DNA from: Immersiella caudata
Taxonomy: Eukaryota > Ascomycota > Sordariomycetes > Sordariales > Lasiosphaeriaceae
Assembly (NCBI GenBank): GCA_030512335.1
Contig: JAULSU010000007.1
Span: forward strand, 3,038,001 to 3,102,000
DNA: 64,000 bases
Reading direction: 5' to 3'
In this document: positions 47,700-60,168 of the stretch, in pieces
Numbering within the stretch: position 1 is the first letter of the stretch
Layout: the number at the start of each line of letters is the position of its first letter
Translations under genes and position numbers: made by a program
The notes under the pieces: generated by a model
Seen by the model: only the letters and a program-made list of their open reading frames with translations
Told to the model about the DNA's origin: nothing
Databases searched by the model: none

Positions 47700-50600
47700 C
47701 GAGTCGGGGACCCCCCCAGATCTTGCTCTGATTTGCTGACAGTGGAAAGGCAAGTCGGCGACCTGACTTTATTGACGATGTGTCCGCCACGCTAGCAACG
47801 GCGGTGTGCGGTTTTCGGCTTGGCAACACACGTGGATCGAGATAGCTCTCGTGGTTTAGGAAGTGTTGTTTCGGTCTGAGCTTGGTGTGGGTGGTTGACT
47901 CCGTTTCCTTCTGCCTATCTGCACCCGGCCAGGCATGTACGCCGGTGGACAAGATGGTGTGAACATGGACTGTCCGGGATGTTGAATGCGGTCGCCGCGC
48001 GGGATACGCTTCTGCGTCGACTCTTCGCCAGTCGAGATCGAGATCCAAGGTAGCAGCCTCTTCCCCTGTCCCGTTTATCCGTCTTCGTCAATAAAACGGG
48101 ACGGAGAGAGTTCCAGGTCGCTTGTGTCGCTCTGTGCGGTCTGGGGTGCTGCCGTGGGCGGGGTGTCGGCCGGGGATGGCTAGACTTGCTGGCCGGGTCG
48201 AGATAAGATTGTCTGAAGGGCAATCTGCAGAGTAATCAATCTTCAGTCGCCAGGTGCCTGCCTGCCGGCTGCCAATGTCCTAGAGGAGGCTAGAGGGGCG
48301 TGACAGTGCCGCATTACCTGATGGCGGCTTCGAGTCTCACTGGAAGCCTTTACCTTGGAGGCTCTGCAGCACTGGAGAGCCAAGTCTTGCATTGTACTCG
48401 CCGTCTTGCAACACTGTGCTGAGCTTTAGGCTTCTCTTCGCTTTCTTCTCTGGGTACGCACATGTGCAATTTCTTGCGCGGGCTGAGAGACATACATGCA
48501 GAGAAGAAGAGACTTGGCATCGTTGCATGACTATGTGAAGTTACTTGGGAGGGGCCGCCCCAGACAGGGTGAGTGGAGAGAGATGATGATGGGCCGCCGC
48601 AGGGGAGATTTGTATTGGGATGGGACTGGGGTTGGACGCTCGCCAAGCCTTGCGAGGTTGCAGATGGGTATGTCATGTCCGTGGGCGTGGGTGCGTGCGA
48701 GATTTTCTTCAGGCTGGGCCTTGGGCCTTGGAGGGCTGCCTGCATACTGAACAGCGGACTCAGGAGGGGAGTGAAGCGATAGACAAGGACATGAAGGACA
48801 GCAGGGGCAGCGGTAGGGTCTAAATTCGATGCGGTTGCCAACATGTGTGAGTGGAGATGGGTTGAAGGACCTTGCGGGGAGGTGCTATCTACGCGGTGAA
48901 GGATACCCGGCGAAGGAGTGTCGTCAGGTACATCTCGGCGCCTGTCGGTATCCGTCGGGAGCGGGGACGTCGGGTACGGCACGCTTCACGCTAGTGTCGG
49001 CGACTTTTGGTAGTCTTGCGCGTTGAGCGCGTTTCAGTTTGAGGGCAGAAGCAGAAGCGGCCGACGATGGGACGCTAAAGTAACCTATAGGGCCTACGGT
49101 ATGGGAGATCTGGAGAAGTGGAGGTGCGCTTCTGATGGCAGCTTGTAGTAAGTAGGTGGACTGCAGGTCGGGCGTCGATGCCCCTGTGTGGAGTAGGGAG
49201 TGAAACGGAGAGTGATGATGAGCCTTTTCCGTTACAGTGCGTCTCTGCAGCATGCACAAGACAGCGCTATTTCCCTCCTTAACGCCTGCGGATGTGGGAT
49301 TATCGTCTTGGCGGGTAGTCTTCAAAGTCTTCACATACGCCAAGGCTGGAACATGGCACGAGATTTCCATCTTGTTTTGTCCATCATTTGTCAGCCCTCT
49401 CGGTCCCCCGGCTTGGGAATGCGGCGCCGAGACGGCGGCGCGGGATGCCTGCTGGAGAAAGCATGCTCACTGTCAAATGTTTTGTAAATGGATAGTAATC
49501 ACTAAAGAAATGAGCCTTGAGCGGGGTGAGATTTTAGACTACTCGCCTGCTCGGTTACCTTCCCTTTATGGTTGGGCATGGGTTTATATGGTGAGATTGG
49601 AAGCTGGCTGATGCGGGACGCCCCTACCGTATTTCGAAAGGCTTCTTCATCCGTGGTGTTTTATGGCGGACAAAAGTACAGACAGTGGGGCGTGAGAGGC
49701 GTGCCTGAATACGCAGCTTCGGATAGGTTTCTGTCATCTGGGTTTGGAAGAAGGAAGTTGGAGTTGCTTTGTCGAGTAAGCAAGCGCAGTAGGCGACCTA
49801 CCTAACCCAAGGCACGTGGCCGGGGAATTTGTGATTTGCTGTGGGTGTGGTGGCATGTTTCTTGGTCTGGTGTCGGTGGTGGGGGCCGAAAAAGGGGGAG
49901 GGGAAAATTGTACGCCGAGTCGACGGGAAGATGTTGGGGAAGGGAGTGAGAAGGTGCTATTTGGCGATGGTTGGCTGGTGTCTAGCCACTGTCGGATAGA
50001 AGCCGCGCATCACACTTTTTGGTATGGCATGTTGTCGCCAGCCGACGTGTGTGCGGATAATGCCCGTGTCGCGGTCGGCATGTGTCGGCAGGCAGACAGT
50101 GACAGCACCGTGCCCGGGGCCGGACGATGTCGGGACGACCCGGACCACCGGAGCGACAAGGCACCAGCGGTCCTCCTGCTCGCGAGTCATGTAAGTTTTT
50201 CGGTGAGGCGCGTGGCGGTGAGTATCCGGCACCCGGCCAACGTCAGGTGGAACTTGTGTAACCAAATGCCGTGAAGCTAACCCCTTTTCGCCTTCCAGGG
50301 CGTGCGCAATGCAGATCAGGCGCTGATTCAGCACCATATCTTTGTCATACATTGCCGGACCACACACGGGCCCCGAGACATGTTTTCGACATGCTCGTCA
50401 GCGGCGTCGACACCATGACGGCCAAACTGACGGAATGTGGGGTGATGGACCGATGGCTTACGCATCGGACATGTCTTTGAGAAACAGCGGTGATAGACTT
50501 TGAGACATAAACTGCGAGTTGATTGTGTTCTCGACCCGGGCCGAGGCGTGTTCGCCCTGGTCTTGGCATAGGCAGCCGCGCAAGAAATCTTGTTCGACGA

Positions 50601-52197
50601 TTGCATTTTCTGCAGAGGGGTGTAGCAACGTGGTACATAAAGGTGGATACAAATCTAGGCACCGGCATTCCGGCCTATAGGCAATCAAACCTCCTTTCAG
50701 CTCCATCGCTGTGACTTAGTAGTACGAGAGCCCGGAGTACAGAAAGTAGCTGATAGATCTCAGCTAGTAGCCCGACCTGGCAAATCGGAGTGCAGCTATG
50801 CAAGTAATAGCAGGTTGAGATGGGCGGCCTCCCGTATGGAAGCAGTGAGAGCTGACTTTTCATCGTAGCAACTCGTGATCGTATGATGCCGAAACTGGCA
50901 GCCTCCTTCCAGTATTCAAGCACAGTGCGTCGAAATCAAAGCCAACATGCAGAACGCCTTCTGCGAGCTGCAAGCCCAAGCCCGTCTCAGCCCGGAGGAT
51001 TGTGTCGTTGGGCTTCGTCAGACCGTTGACGTGTTTCCGATGCCGAAATGCGCGCTGAAGTGGAAGATGGTCACATCAACCCGTTGATGATGCATGACTT
51101 CCGTTTTCAAAGCGGCGTAGCCCAATCGCCCTGCAATCGGACCTTGCATGCAGGCTCAATAGACAAGGCGAACCGGCTGGCGCGTTGGGCGTTCTGAGTA
51201 TGCCTTCGTCTACTACCGGTTGCGTATACCGGCGAACCAGATGATGCCGCCGTCTCGATCCTACCCAAGGACAATTTTAGACTGCTAAAAGAAAATTGTT
51301 GGTGCTTCTTACCAAGGCATCTGCCGTTTTTACCGAACCCTCTTTAGTCAAACTGTGCCGAATGATATTCTTTGGAAGCGGCGTAGCACCAACAGTGTTT
51401 GCAGTTGACTATCTTCCGACGGGCGCGCGTCCCACTCCTTGTAGGGCGGATTAGCGGGCTTTGAGCGGGGGGGCGGTAGGCGAAGCAGCAGCAGTTGTAT
51501 GATCTTCGAAGGATTTCTGTCCCCTCCTGGGCGCGTTTCCATGTTTTGGCCCAGGCGCTGCGCCGCTCGCGACCTCCCGGTCCCTATGCCGCGCGAGGCC
51601 ATGTCCTGGTAGGACAAATACGCACCGCGCGTGACGACAAGCTTTCCGGGGAAGGTCCTTGTCAGAACGACGGGGTTGCATAAACGGATGCCCTAGAAGG
51701 ATCGAGATCCGCCCGGCTGGGAAGATAGAGAGTTTGACCGACTCGAGCGCCTGTTACGCGGCTCGGAAAATGAAACTAGGTAGGGATTGGATGATTTGCG
51801 AAGAGTGATCTGTGATGCTCTGTCATTAGGAGTGGGGTTCAAGCCGAGATACCTAGTTGGGGACAGGTGACATTGGATCCATGGCGCTATTACTGCGCCG
51901 CTGCTAACTGGGAGAAAGATATGATTTGGGACGGCCAAGATAGGTTGAAAGCGAGGCGTTTCAGTTTGGACAAGAGAGTACATCTCGATACTCGAAAGAA
52001 TGTAGCTCCTCTGGTGGCGACCGTCCCAGGCCATGTCTGTCCACTCATCTGCCCGCCCCCTCTGATCATCGTATGAACGGCCACAGCGCCGCCGGTTATG
52101 ACTCGGTTCTTCTTCCGTCTCGATATTCGAAACGGACTCTATTGCTGCTACGGAGTACCATCCGTTCGCTGCGAGCGAGGAATGCCTGACCTGTTGG

Positions 52198-53584
52198 CTA
52201 CAAGGTAAATTTGTCGGGTATTTGCAGCAGCTCGCAGAACTGGGCGGTCTGTTGGTTCGGGTATTCCAGCGGTTGCATGTTTGGCACAACCGCTAGATCT
52301 GGCGAGTGAACCGGTGCATGAGCTGTGAAGTTCAAAGGAATAGTGAGAAGCCCCTTTTCGACGATGCTCTCCCTGACCCATTTCCTTTCTTTATCCACCG
52401 ACGCAGCAGACACCTTTGTCATGGCCGTCGTCGAGGGCGCTACGACCAGTGTTTCAGGGTCCGCAATTCGAAGTCCCGAGGCGCATGCCCTTGTAACCGC
52501 CAGCCATTCTTCGTCGTAGGTTAAACTGAACTTCCCCGTTCCCGTACCCTTGGGACTTGGCGCTGCGCTGTCGGCCCGTGGCGAGCACTCGAGATCCCTG
52601 ACTTCCAACCACTGGAAGGTTGGAGATCCAACTTTGTCCAGGGCAAGAAACTCTGTCTTGGTCGCGCTCAAGGAAGCTGTAGGGGTCTTTCCCTTGACGG
52701 AGGGGCGAGGCAGAATAGGTTTTAGCTTATCAGGGACGTCGTCAAGCAGTCGGAGCACATCGTTGATTCCAAGACCCTCTCCAATCTCAACGGTAGCTGA
52801 GAACTTCACATGCATGTGACCGGAGAACCAGTATGACGGACGTAGGTGACCCAGTAGTTCGGTGGATGGCTTGCTCCCCAGACTGTCGCCAAGTGCGCTA
52901 GCTAGGAAATGCGGTTTTGCAGCGAAGAGTTTCTCGTGTTCGCCAAACAGTTCAACCCAGGCAGGCCAATCATGGCTGAGAGCAATTTCGACAGGACTGC
53001 GGAGCAATAGAAGCCGTTCAACATCGTATTCGCGAACGTGATACACAGATCGAATGTCATCACGGTCGTATGGCAAGCGTTCGCTGTGGGGCTTGTGGTA
53101 GTTGCGCGGGTTGTAAATGCCTGAGATGCCTGCGATGCGCCACGGTCCGTAACGGACCACGCCGGCTGCGCCCAAGTAGTATATGTTTGGAGCAAGCCAG
53201 CCACCGTGATACAGCTCGAAGAGGTAGTTGGACGCCTCGTGGTTGCCACCGACTACTATCGTGAGAACCGGAGCTTGCGCGGCGCCGCTGTAATATTTGT
53301 GGAAGTCGCCCAACTTTCGGTATTTGTGCGGAACAGACATGCAGTTGAGATCTAGCTCGTTCCGGATGGCCTGGAAGTCTCCACAGATGATGAGGAAATC
53401 GAGATCCGATAAGGGAAATCCTTTGGCTTCGCACTCGACCTCAAGCGTGGCGTATATCGTATCCAACTCGCCATGTCCCTGGGGGAAAGGTGTTAGAAGG
53501 CAACTACAAATCGCAAGTGCCCTTGACATGACTTACACAACCGACCACGGCTACCTTGATTCCTGAAACACTTGAAAGCTCCAT
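52198..53584 (-). CDS. DBR1: RNA lariat debranching enzyme DBR1
   Basis: Nuclear metallophosphoesterase that cleaves the 2'-5' bond of intron lariats after splicing. Two minus-strand exons (53584-53537 and 53478-52198) give 442 residues. Exon 1 encodes MELSSVSGIKVAVVGC, and the junction restores the family motif GCGHGELDTIY. Metal-binding motifs follow in order: ICGDFQAIRNELDL, GGNHEAS, LSHDWP and SGHMHVKF. The C-terminal half contains TEFLALDK and TYDEEWLAV, typical of the DBR1 C-terminal domain, and ends with the fungal-style FCELLQIPDKF. All residues expected for catalysis appear present. It lies about 660 bp downstream of the polynucleotide kinase gene on the same strand; both act on nucleic-acid ends, but shared regulation is only a guess. 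Confidence 0.95.
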
Positions 53585-54241
53585 TGCAGTGAAACCGAGA
53601 GAAATAGGGTATCAACGGTATTGGTACTATCGACACAAAGGACAAAAGCCTCGTCTCTTCAGGTTTCGGACTCAAGTTGATTCCATTTGCATATATCTGT
53701 AGTTCGGTCTGGCAGCGCTGGGCGGTGCGGGCGTTGCGTTTGGAGAGTCAGACCGGTGAGTCAACCTCCATGGCTGTGAGTTGATTGGGCTAGCTCGACT
53801 TGGCTGCAGAGTCAGAGCGGCAGGCACCAGCTGCCCCACCCCCTGCGTTGTGCCACTGAACACGGGTAATGATATTGAGGGTTCACCGTCGCAGGCCTGG
53901 ATGGCGATCAAGAAATATCAGAGTCGACGTCGTAATATGCTCACATATCCATGGCCGGGCGACCGCAAGGCTGGGGTGGGAGCCGCCGATCAATGACCTT
54001 ATCAACGCCAAACGCGAGTTGACAGCTCTAAAGAACCCGGATTATTGGTTGAAATGGGGATATAATGAACGGCAGCTCGCAAACGGCCGCCACTCTGTCC
54101 CCAAATGCAAAGTGCGGGCCCATGCTGTGCCTGACAAGACCGGCCATCAAGTCCTGGGGCTACAAGTGCGGCTGGGCTTCAGTCATAGAGCCTTCTAGGT
54201 AGAATCGGAGTTGCAAAGGCAGGACATCCGTTGGACACGAC
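53585..54241. other. intergenic between PNK and DBR1
   Basis: PNK 3' UTR plus DBR1 promoter. No gene seen. Confidence 0.5.
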
Positions 54242-55691
54242 TCAAATCCAGTATTTGCCCCATATCTCGTACTCTTCCTTGCTCCCTCTGAACTTGAACT
54301 CGACCTCGACGATATCCTGGAAGCCCTCCTTGTCTTTCGGCTCCTTGAACCGGGACGCAAAACCGTTGAACGCGATCTTCGGGAGCGATTGGCGGTCTTC
54401 AGGGTTCAGCGTCTTGTTGAGGGACCTCACCGCGTCGTTGTGCTCGCAAAGATGGAGCGGGGTCTTGAACCAGACACAGCGGATAGGCACCTTGTGCTTC
54501 TTCGCCAACTCAACCCACTGTGATCTAACCTCTGGATCTGGGTTTGTGTTGTCGATGACAATGGATTCGCCCTCTTTGAGGAAAGCAGCTGCGGCTTTGA
54601 AGCAGTTGTCCTTGCTCTTGAGCTGGTCCTGATTTACACGCTCATACCTGAGCGGCTTGAGTTGCTTCCAGAAAAAGGTGCTCTTGCCTGCGCCGGGTGG
54701 CCCGACAAACAGGACGATGTCTTGCTTGTTCTTCTTCTCGAATGCGGCAACACCGACTTCTTGGCTGGGGAACGGAAAGTCGGCCAGGTTCATCTCCCTC
54801 GAGAAAACTCGCGGCGCTTCCCCGAGGAAGAACTCCTCCGGCGTCTTGAACTCAATACCGATGTTATGAGCAAGATTCCTGTCGGAACAGCTGAAGTCTT
54901 TGAGGACTGTGGTGCCACTTTTTACTTCGGCCGCCCGACCACCTGCATCCCCAACAAATATGCTGTTTGTGTGGTCAATATCTGCGTCGGCAAGGTCGTA
55001 ATCCTCTTTCATCTCCTTCCACATGCCGGTCCTTGGTTTCCGGTATATGTCTTTTGCTGTTGCACCGTAGAGCGTGATGGGAATATCGAGCTGGGCCAGA
55101 ACGGCATTGCACTTCTGCTTGAAGGCTGGCACCCTGCTCCTCTGGCTTTTGGGAGCTTTCGACTTCGGGTCTGGATGGAGAGTAAGTCCACCCTGGTTCG
55201 TGAAGATGATGACTTGATAGCCCTCCTCGCGGTACATCTGCCTCAACCGCCCTGGGACAGAATGATGCCACCATTTCCAATCCGTGGCATCCTGGGCGTG
55301 GCGCTTGCCCGAGACGGGGGCGATGAGCGTCGAGTCAAGATCGAACGCAGCTATTTTCCGTCTTTTTAAGCTGCCTTCCCCATCCTCTTTTTCCTCAGAG
55401 AGATATTTAGCTACGAGCAGAGTTGCAGGGGTATCTTCGTTCGGGCTTCGCTCGGTCCATGTCGTGCGATCTTTCGGCTTTTGGGAGGTCGGCGTGAAGA
55501 AATTCGCAACGACTGACTCTGAGCACGCACTGTTAGCTACACAGAAGCTTTACGTAGCTTTGAGAAGACGAACTGGAGATGGCGGTCTGAACTTTGCGCT
55601 TCGGAGGAGGCGGGGAAATCGAGGCGTCCTTTGGCGCGGCCCGTTTGCCTGCTGTGGGGGGCGAAACTGCCCGCCCTCTTTTCGGGGCCAT
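54242..55691 (-). CDS. bifunctional polynucleotide 5'-kinase/3'-phosphatase
   Basis: DNA repair enzyme that restores 5'-phosphate and 3'-hydroxyl ends at strand breaks (human PNKP, fission yeast Pnk1 type), acting in the nucleus. Two minus-strand exons (55691-55554 and 55516-54242) give 470 residues, joined by a very short 37-nt intron with a GCTAAC branch site. The first 90 residues are basic and disordered. The HAD phosphatase nucleophile motif FDLDSTL has Asp105 and Asp107, with IIFTNQGG, YRKPRTGMW and IFVGDAGGR following in order. The kinase half has the P-loop GPPGAGKST at 318-326 and VIDNTNPD further on. There is no FHA domain, as in most fungal versions. The start MAPKRGRA at 55691 is preferred to an in-frame ATG at 55784. 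Confidence 0.93.
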
Positions 55692-57546
55692 GCGAGTGGT
55701 GAAGGAGAGATTTCGCGTGCAGCAGGCCCGAAGCGCTGAATATGAAGAGTTGGTAGAGTTTTTGATACTGATTGTTCGCTGCATTCACGTTGGGCCGAAG
55801 ATGGCAAGCTGATGGTTTTGGCGGGACCTGACCGCGATTGACGCGTCCAGGGGAGCGAAGACAGGTGACATCCCCGCACAGCCAGGCAGCTGGTACCACC
55901 TGCCAGCCAGCCCACCTCAGATCTCAACGGAACATAAAGCCATTCTTGCAACGCCCCTCTGAGGCCTCTGGCACTGAAATAAACGGCCATGAGGCATTGC
56001 TTAGTCGATTTGCTATAAAGTACCCGTGCACACTCCTCCCTTCGCACCAGGGCTCACAGGAGCCACATATCCCTCGAGTCTCATCGTGATGCCCCAGGGC
56101 ATGTGTCCTCGAAAGGATGGCCGGAACTTCGTGTCGCAGCAAGTACGGCTTTGGCAAGGCTCCCATCAGCTAGGTAATGTCGGCCCGAGTTGGAGCTACC
56201 CCTGTCTGAATGACTACACACTACTGGTGCTGTCCGCTCTCCTCGACCTGGTGTGCATGAGGAGCTTCCCCTACTGCTATGTACCTGCGAAGCATCGAAT
56301 CTCACCCGGCTGCGAAGGAAGAATGGTCCTCACAGCCTTGAGTGGATGGCATCGCTGTCCAAAGTGGAGGCAGTTTTCCGGGATAGTGATCGCTTCCGAG
56401 CACGAGTCTCAGCCGAAAGTATCCGACCGAACACGGTCCGTCACACAAAGTGTTACGCCACAGATTGCATGGAAGGCAGGCAGGGCGGGTTCAATCGCAT
56501 GCAGTCCTAGCAACATCTCGGATGCTTCTGTTTGCAATGGCTACGAAGTATTATCGGGCCTTCTCAGCTCACAGCGGGGAGAGGGGACTGAAGTCGGTGT
56601 TGTTGTGGAGATGACGTCATTGGAGATCGGGGCCGCATGCGCTAAGAGCGGGAGGCGTTTTCTCGAAGCTTGTTCACATATGCCAAGTTCGAGGACGGGC
56701 CGGAGAGGAACTCTCAGACATGAACCACCGCCAAACATTCCAAGTTGTGCGGATTGGGAGTCATGCTCAAATTGAAGGGATACTCGCGGCCGGGCTCATT
56801 AGAGATGTCCGGGAATGCCTACGTGGAGCATCGCTGCAGTGCAACGTGCCTTTGGCCACATCTCCAGGTACGGGCATCCACCTGATTTCGGGCAATGATC
56901 ACCGGAAGCTTTCAACGGGACCCTGCACGCAGCCATGATTGGCTTTGCAAACCGGTTCAAGCATGCAAGGGAAAGGCTGGTGCTCCCAGAACACATGTCC
57001 TGCGCAAACAAGCTTCTCGCCGAGACGGCCCTGTGAGCCTCCAGGGCGCCATACTCGAATCCGGGGAAGTGGAGGGTAGGAAGGGTGTAATGGGGACGCC
57101 GCAGAGACCCGATGAGCCCCACTTGTTACCTGAATAGCGATGGGACGAAAGAAGGAGGTGTTAATGACGTGCCCGAATGACCTCCATTTTCTCTGCGGAG
57201 CTATCCGTTAGTAGAGAAGATTGAAGAGATGTCGCTAACTCGAGGTTGTCAAGCAGGAAAAAGCCCTGCAATTGTTGTTCAGGTGTGCTTTCAATTTTGG
57301 GACAGACGATCGTCAGTGTCTCTCAATGAATTCCCCAACGCCCCACCTTCGCGCCGAGCGGCCACCGCCATTCCTTAAAATACCTACCTGGGACCCTTTT
57401 CTCACGCGTCTCGCTACTTCCCGCTGGATTCCCTGGGACCTCATCTTTCCTGCCTCGGATACAATTCGATGCTTTTCATCCATCGACGGGCCACAATACC
57501 AAAGTTCCCCTTCGACTAGACCTTTGAGTCTTGCAACGCCTCCAAA
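55692..57546. other. intergenic, about 1.85 kb
   Basis: Divergent promoter region between PNK (minus) and the sugar transporter (plus). An open frame of 249 codons at 56026-56775 has no family motif and random-looking composition, so it is not called as a gene. Confidence 0.5.
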
Positions 57547-59474
57547 ATGTACAAGGTCGGAAACATTTACTTCATCGCAGCCGTGGTCGTCATAGGTAGG
57601 TCTTGTCCAACGGATTTGCTCCACCACGTGGAGGATGTCTCACACCGTGGCTGCGCCTGGCGGACTCCGTCGAGCGCCCACAGATCAGTGGCCAGCGTTA
57701 ACAGTAGTCAGGCGGCGCGCTGTTCGGTTTTGATATCTCGTCCATGTCAGCCATCATCGCAACCCAAGCATATCTCTGCCAGTTCAACCAGCTCGGGCAC
57801 AATAAAAGTGGCCTCTGCATGGGCCCCACTGAAAGCGTCCAGGGCGGCATCGTGGCTGCTATGCCCGGTGGTTCCTGGCTGGGAGCCTTGGTTTCCGGTA
57901 TCCTCTCCGACAGATTCGGCCGCAAGACCTCAATTCAGATAGGTGCCGTGATTTGGTGAGGACTGCAACAACCTCACATGGACGCGGATTATGCTGACCG
58001 AGCGTAGGGTTGTCGGCTCCGTCATCGTTTGCGCCGCTGTCAATATTCCGATGCTTGTGGTGGGCCGTATAATAAACGGCTTTTCAGTTGGAATTTGCTC
58101 CGCGCAAGTTCCAGTCTACATCTCAGAGCTCGCCCCACCCTCCAAGCGCGGTCGTCTGGTCGGTTTCCAGCAGTGGGCCATCACTTGGGGGATCTTGATC
58201 ATGTTCTTCATCTGCTACGGATCTTCGTACATTGACGGAAAGGCGGCTTTCAGACTGCCCTGGGGTCTGCAGGCCATTCCTGCCATATTGCTTTACATCG
58301 GCCTGCTGTTCCTCCCAGAGTCTCCCCGCTGGATTGCCAAGAAAGACCGTTGGGATGAGGCAAAGGCAGTGCTAGCTCTAGTCCACGGCAAGGGTGATCA
58401 AAACTCACCTTGGGTCAGCCGCGAAATGGCGGAGATCAGGGACATGGTTGAATTCGAGCGCGCGAACGCAGACGTCAGCTATCTGGAGCTGCTTCATCCT
58501 AAGATGCTGAATCGAACCTCCATCGGTGTCTTTACCCAGATCTGGTCTCAGCTCACCGGAATGAATGTCATGGTGAGCACCAGAGGCATTCTTCTTGCTG
58601 CTTGCTAACCAGATTCCAGATGTACTACATTACGTACGTCTTCACTATGGCCGGCTTGGCTGATAGTAATGGTAAGCTGCTCATGAACTTCGTCTCTCAG
58701 CCATAGCTGATGCCTTTAGGTGGTAATGCGGTGCTCCTCCCAAGCGGCATTCAGTTTGTCATCAACGTCGTGATGACCGTTCCCGCTCTTCTCTGGATGG
58801 ACCGTTGGGGTCGCCGACCGACACTTTTGGCTGGCGCTTTTCTCATGTGTCTCTGGTTGAGCGTCAATGCCGGGTTGTTCGCCACGTATTCGAGACCCGC
58901 AAGGCCAGGTGAGTTTCCTTCTAAGTCCGAGTCGATGACCATCTCGGGACCCGCTGCAAAGGCAGTCATTGCATCCACTTATCTCTTTGTGGCCTCGTTC
59001 GCGCCTACCTGGGGGCCGGTCTCTTGGACTTATCCTCCTGAGCTGTACCCCCTGCGACTTCGCGGAAAGGCTGTGGCGCTTTCGACATCAGCCAACTGGG
59101 CTTTCAACTTTGCCCTCGCATACTTCGTCCCTCCCGCTTTCGTCAACATCACCTGGAAGACATATGTGTTATTCGCCGTCTTCTGTGCGGCCATGTTTGT
59201 CCATGTTTACTTTGTTTTTCCCGAAACCGCCAACAAGCCTTTGGAGGAAGTCCAAGAGATCTTCGACGACTCGAAGCCAGGAGGTAAGCAGACTCCGGCC
59301 AATATCGAAAAGTCTCAACTGATTATAGCAACAGCCATAAAATTCCTTGGTACGCCCGCCTGGAAGACCAGAAACACTCGCCATCTGGTTCTCCAGCAGG
59401 AGCGCAACGAAGTCTCATCCGAGGAGCGGGTTGGAATTCCGGGCCAAGAGATCAAAGGGACAACAAGCGCTTGA
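57547..59474 (+). CDS. MFS sugar transporter
   Basis: Plasma-membrane hexose/polyol-type carrier of the sugar porter family. Five exons (57547-57595, 57712-57955, 58008-58572, 58620-58671, 58720-59474) sum to 555 codons. Helix 1 contains GGALFGFDISSMSA. Family signatures follow: GILSDRFGRK after helix 2, GRIINGFSVGICSAQVPVYI, PESPRWIAKK in the central loop, WMDRWGRRPTLL after helix 8, PPELYPLRLRGKA, and PETANKPLEEVQEIF at the end of helix 12. All are intact. An additional in-frame 45-nt intron may be removed at 59284-59328, giving KPGATAIKFLGTPAWKT and a 539-residue protein; both versions read through. Substrate specificity is not evident. A hypothetical gene and an amidohydrolase gene follow. 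Confidence 0.93.
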
Positions 59475-59832
59475 TAGTCCATCGGTCGGTCCGACATCAA
59501 AAGTGTGGTGAATGAATTTGATTTTGCGGCTAGGGCCGAGTGGCCCGGCTACCTAATCTAGGAGGCTATTTCTGCTTTCTGACTCTGGATGTGGAGCCAA
59601 CCCGGCATTGATTACGTAGGAGAGATAGCTTGGGCAATTTCCCATCTCATACCTATCTTCACACACAAGTGCCTCATCTCCGTCCAGGGTTTCTTACAAA
59701 ACCGTTGCATCATGATCTCATGTTGTGTCCGTTTTCGCGGGCTCTCCCCAACTGTAATCCTGAGACCCTACCCTTACTGATACTTGCATGGGCATAGAGA
59801 TTCTGGCACTCGAGTTCCCAACTGAGCGTCGC
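59475..59832. other. intergenic, convergent 3' ends
   Basis: Spacer between the transporter stop and the end of the minus-strand hypothetical gene. It probably contains both 3' UTRs. Nothing else is seen. Confidence 0.5.
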
Positions 59833-60168
59833 TCAATCCGTCTTTGACTTCTTATTGGGGTGAAACGGCTGGTCTTCTTCAGCTCTCGGTCTGATACCCG
59901 ATCGCTTCTCTTTCCACGCCTTGGCGGCGGCCTTCTCGCGCTCCTTCATCAAGGCCAAGATTACTGGCATCTCTGCTGCTGGCTGGCCGGTGGATGGTGC
60001 CCGGGTCGCGGGCTTTGAGTCGTAAACGCGTTCCGGCTTTTTTGCATTCTCCGCCAGGATGTCGGGTGACTCGCCCGTCGTGATGATTCCTCTCAAGAGC
60101 CAGGTGGCAGCTTTGGCAGAAACCATGTGGTCCCGAAGAGGGATTGCGGGCGCGTCGTGGTGAGGCAT
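59833..60168 (-). CDS. small hypothetical protein
   Basis: Not recognised. A single minus-strand frame of 111 residues begins MPHHDAPAIPLRDHM. It has a short region AATWLLRGIITTGESPD that could be an amphipathic helix, then a charged Lys/Arg/Glu helix (ALMKEREKAAAKAWKEKRSG) and a basic end NKKSKTD that may serve for nuclear import. Composition and helix content look coding, unlike the surrounding random frames. A further upstream exon is possible. Confidence is limited because no family supports it. Confidence 0.5.
   Translation of the reverse strand: MPHHDAPAIPLRDHMVSAKAATWLLRGIITTGESPDILAENAKKPERVYDSKPATRAPSTGQPAAEMPVILALMKEREKAAAKAWKEKRSGIRPRAEEDQPFHPNKKSKTD

Larger units (their letters stand above)
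34457..52197. other. gene desert, about 17.7 kb
   Basis: No protein or RNA gene can be supported across this stretch. It is GC-rich like the genes around it, not AT-rich, so it is neither RIP-mutated transposon DNA nor centromere-like. Many overlapping frames of 100-250 codons exist in all phases, but none has a domain motif. Specific features seen are a 24-G tract (36079), a TCG microsatellite (35235-35275), perfect hairpins at 41513 and 43088, and a 12-nt tandem at 47668. A gene-like start (GCCATGGCTGAC at 38074, followed by GTAAGA) leads to no extendable coding region. The part next to 34456 is probably the promoter of the zinc-finger gene. Confidence 0.55.

Noticed and set aside
51271..51299. 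AT-rich hairpin around ACAATTTTAG
   Set aside because: The stem is interrupted by a bulge and is short; expected by chance in AT-rich sequence.
56026..56775. 249-codon open frame upstream of the sugar transporter
   Set aside because: No motif, and it occupies the divergent promoter region; likely chance.
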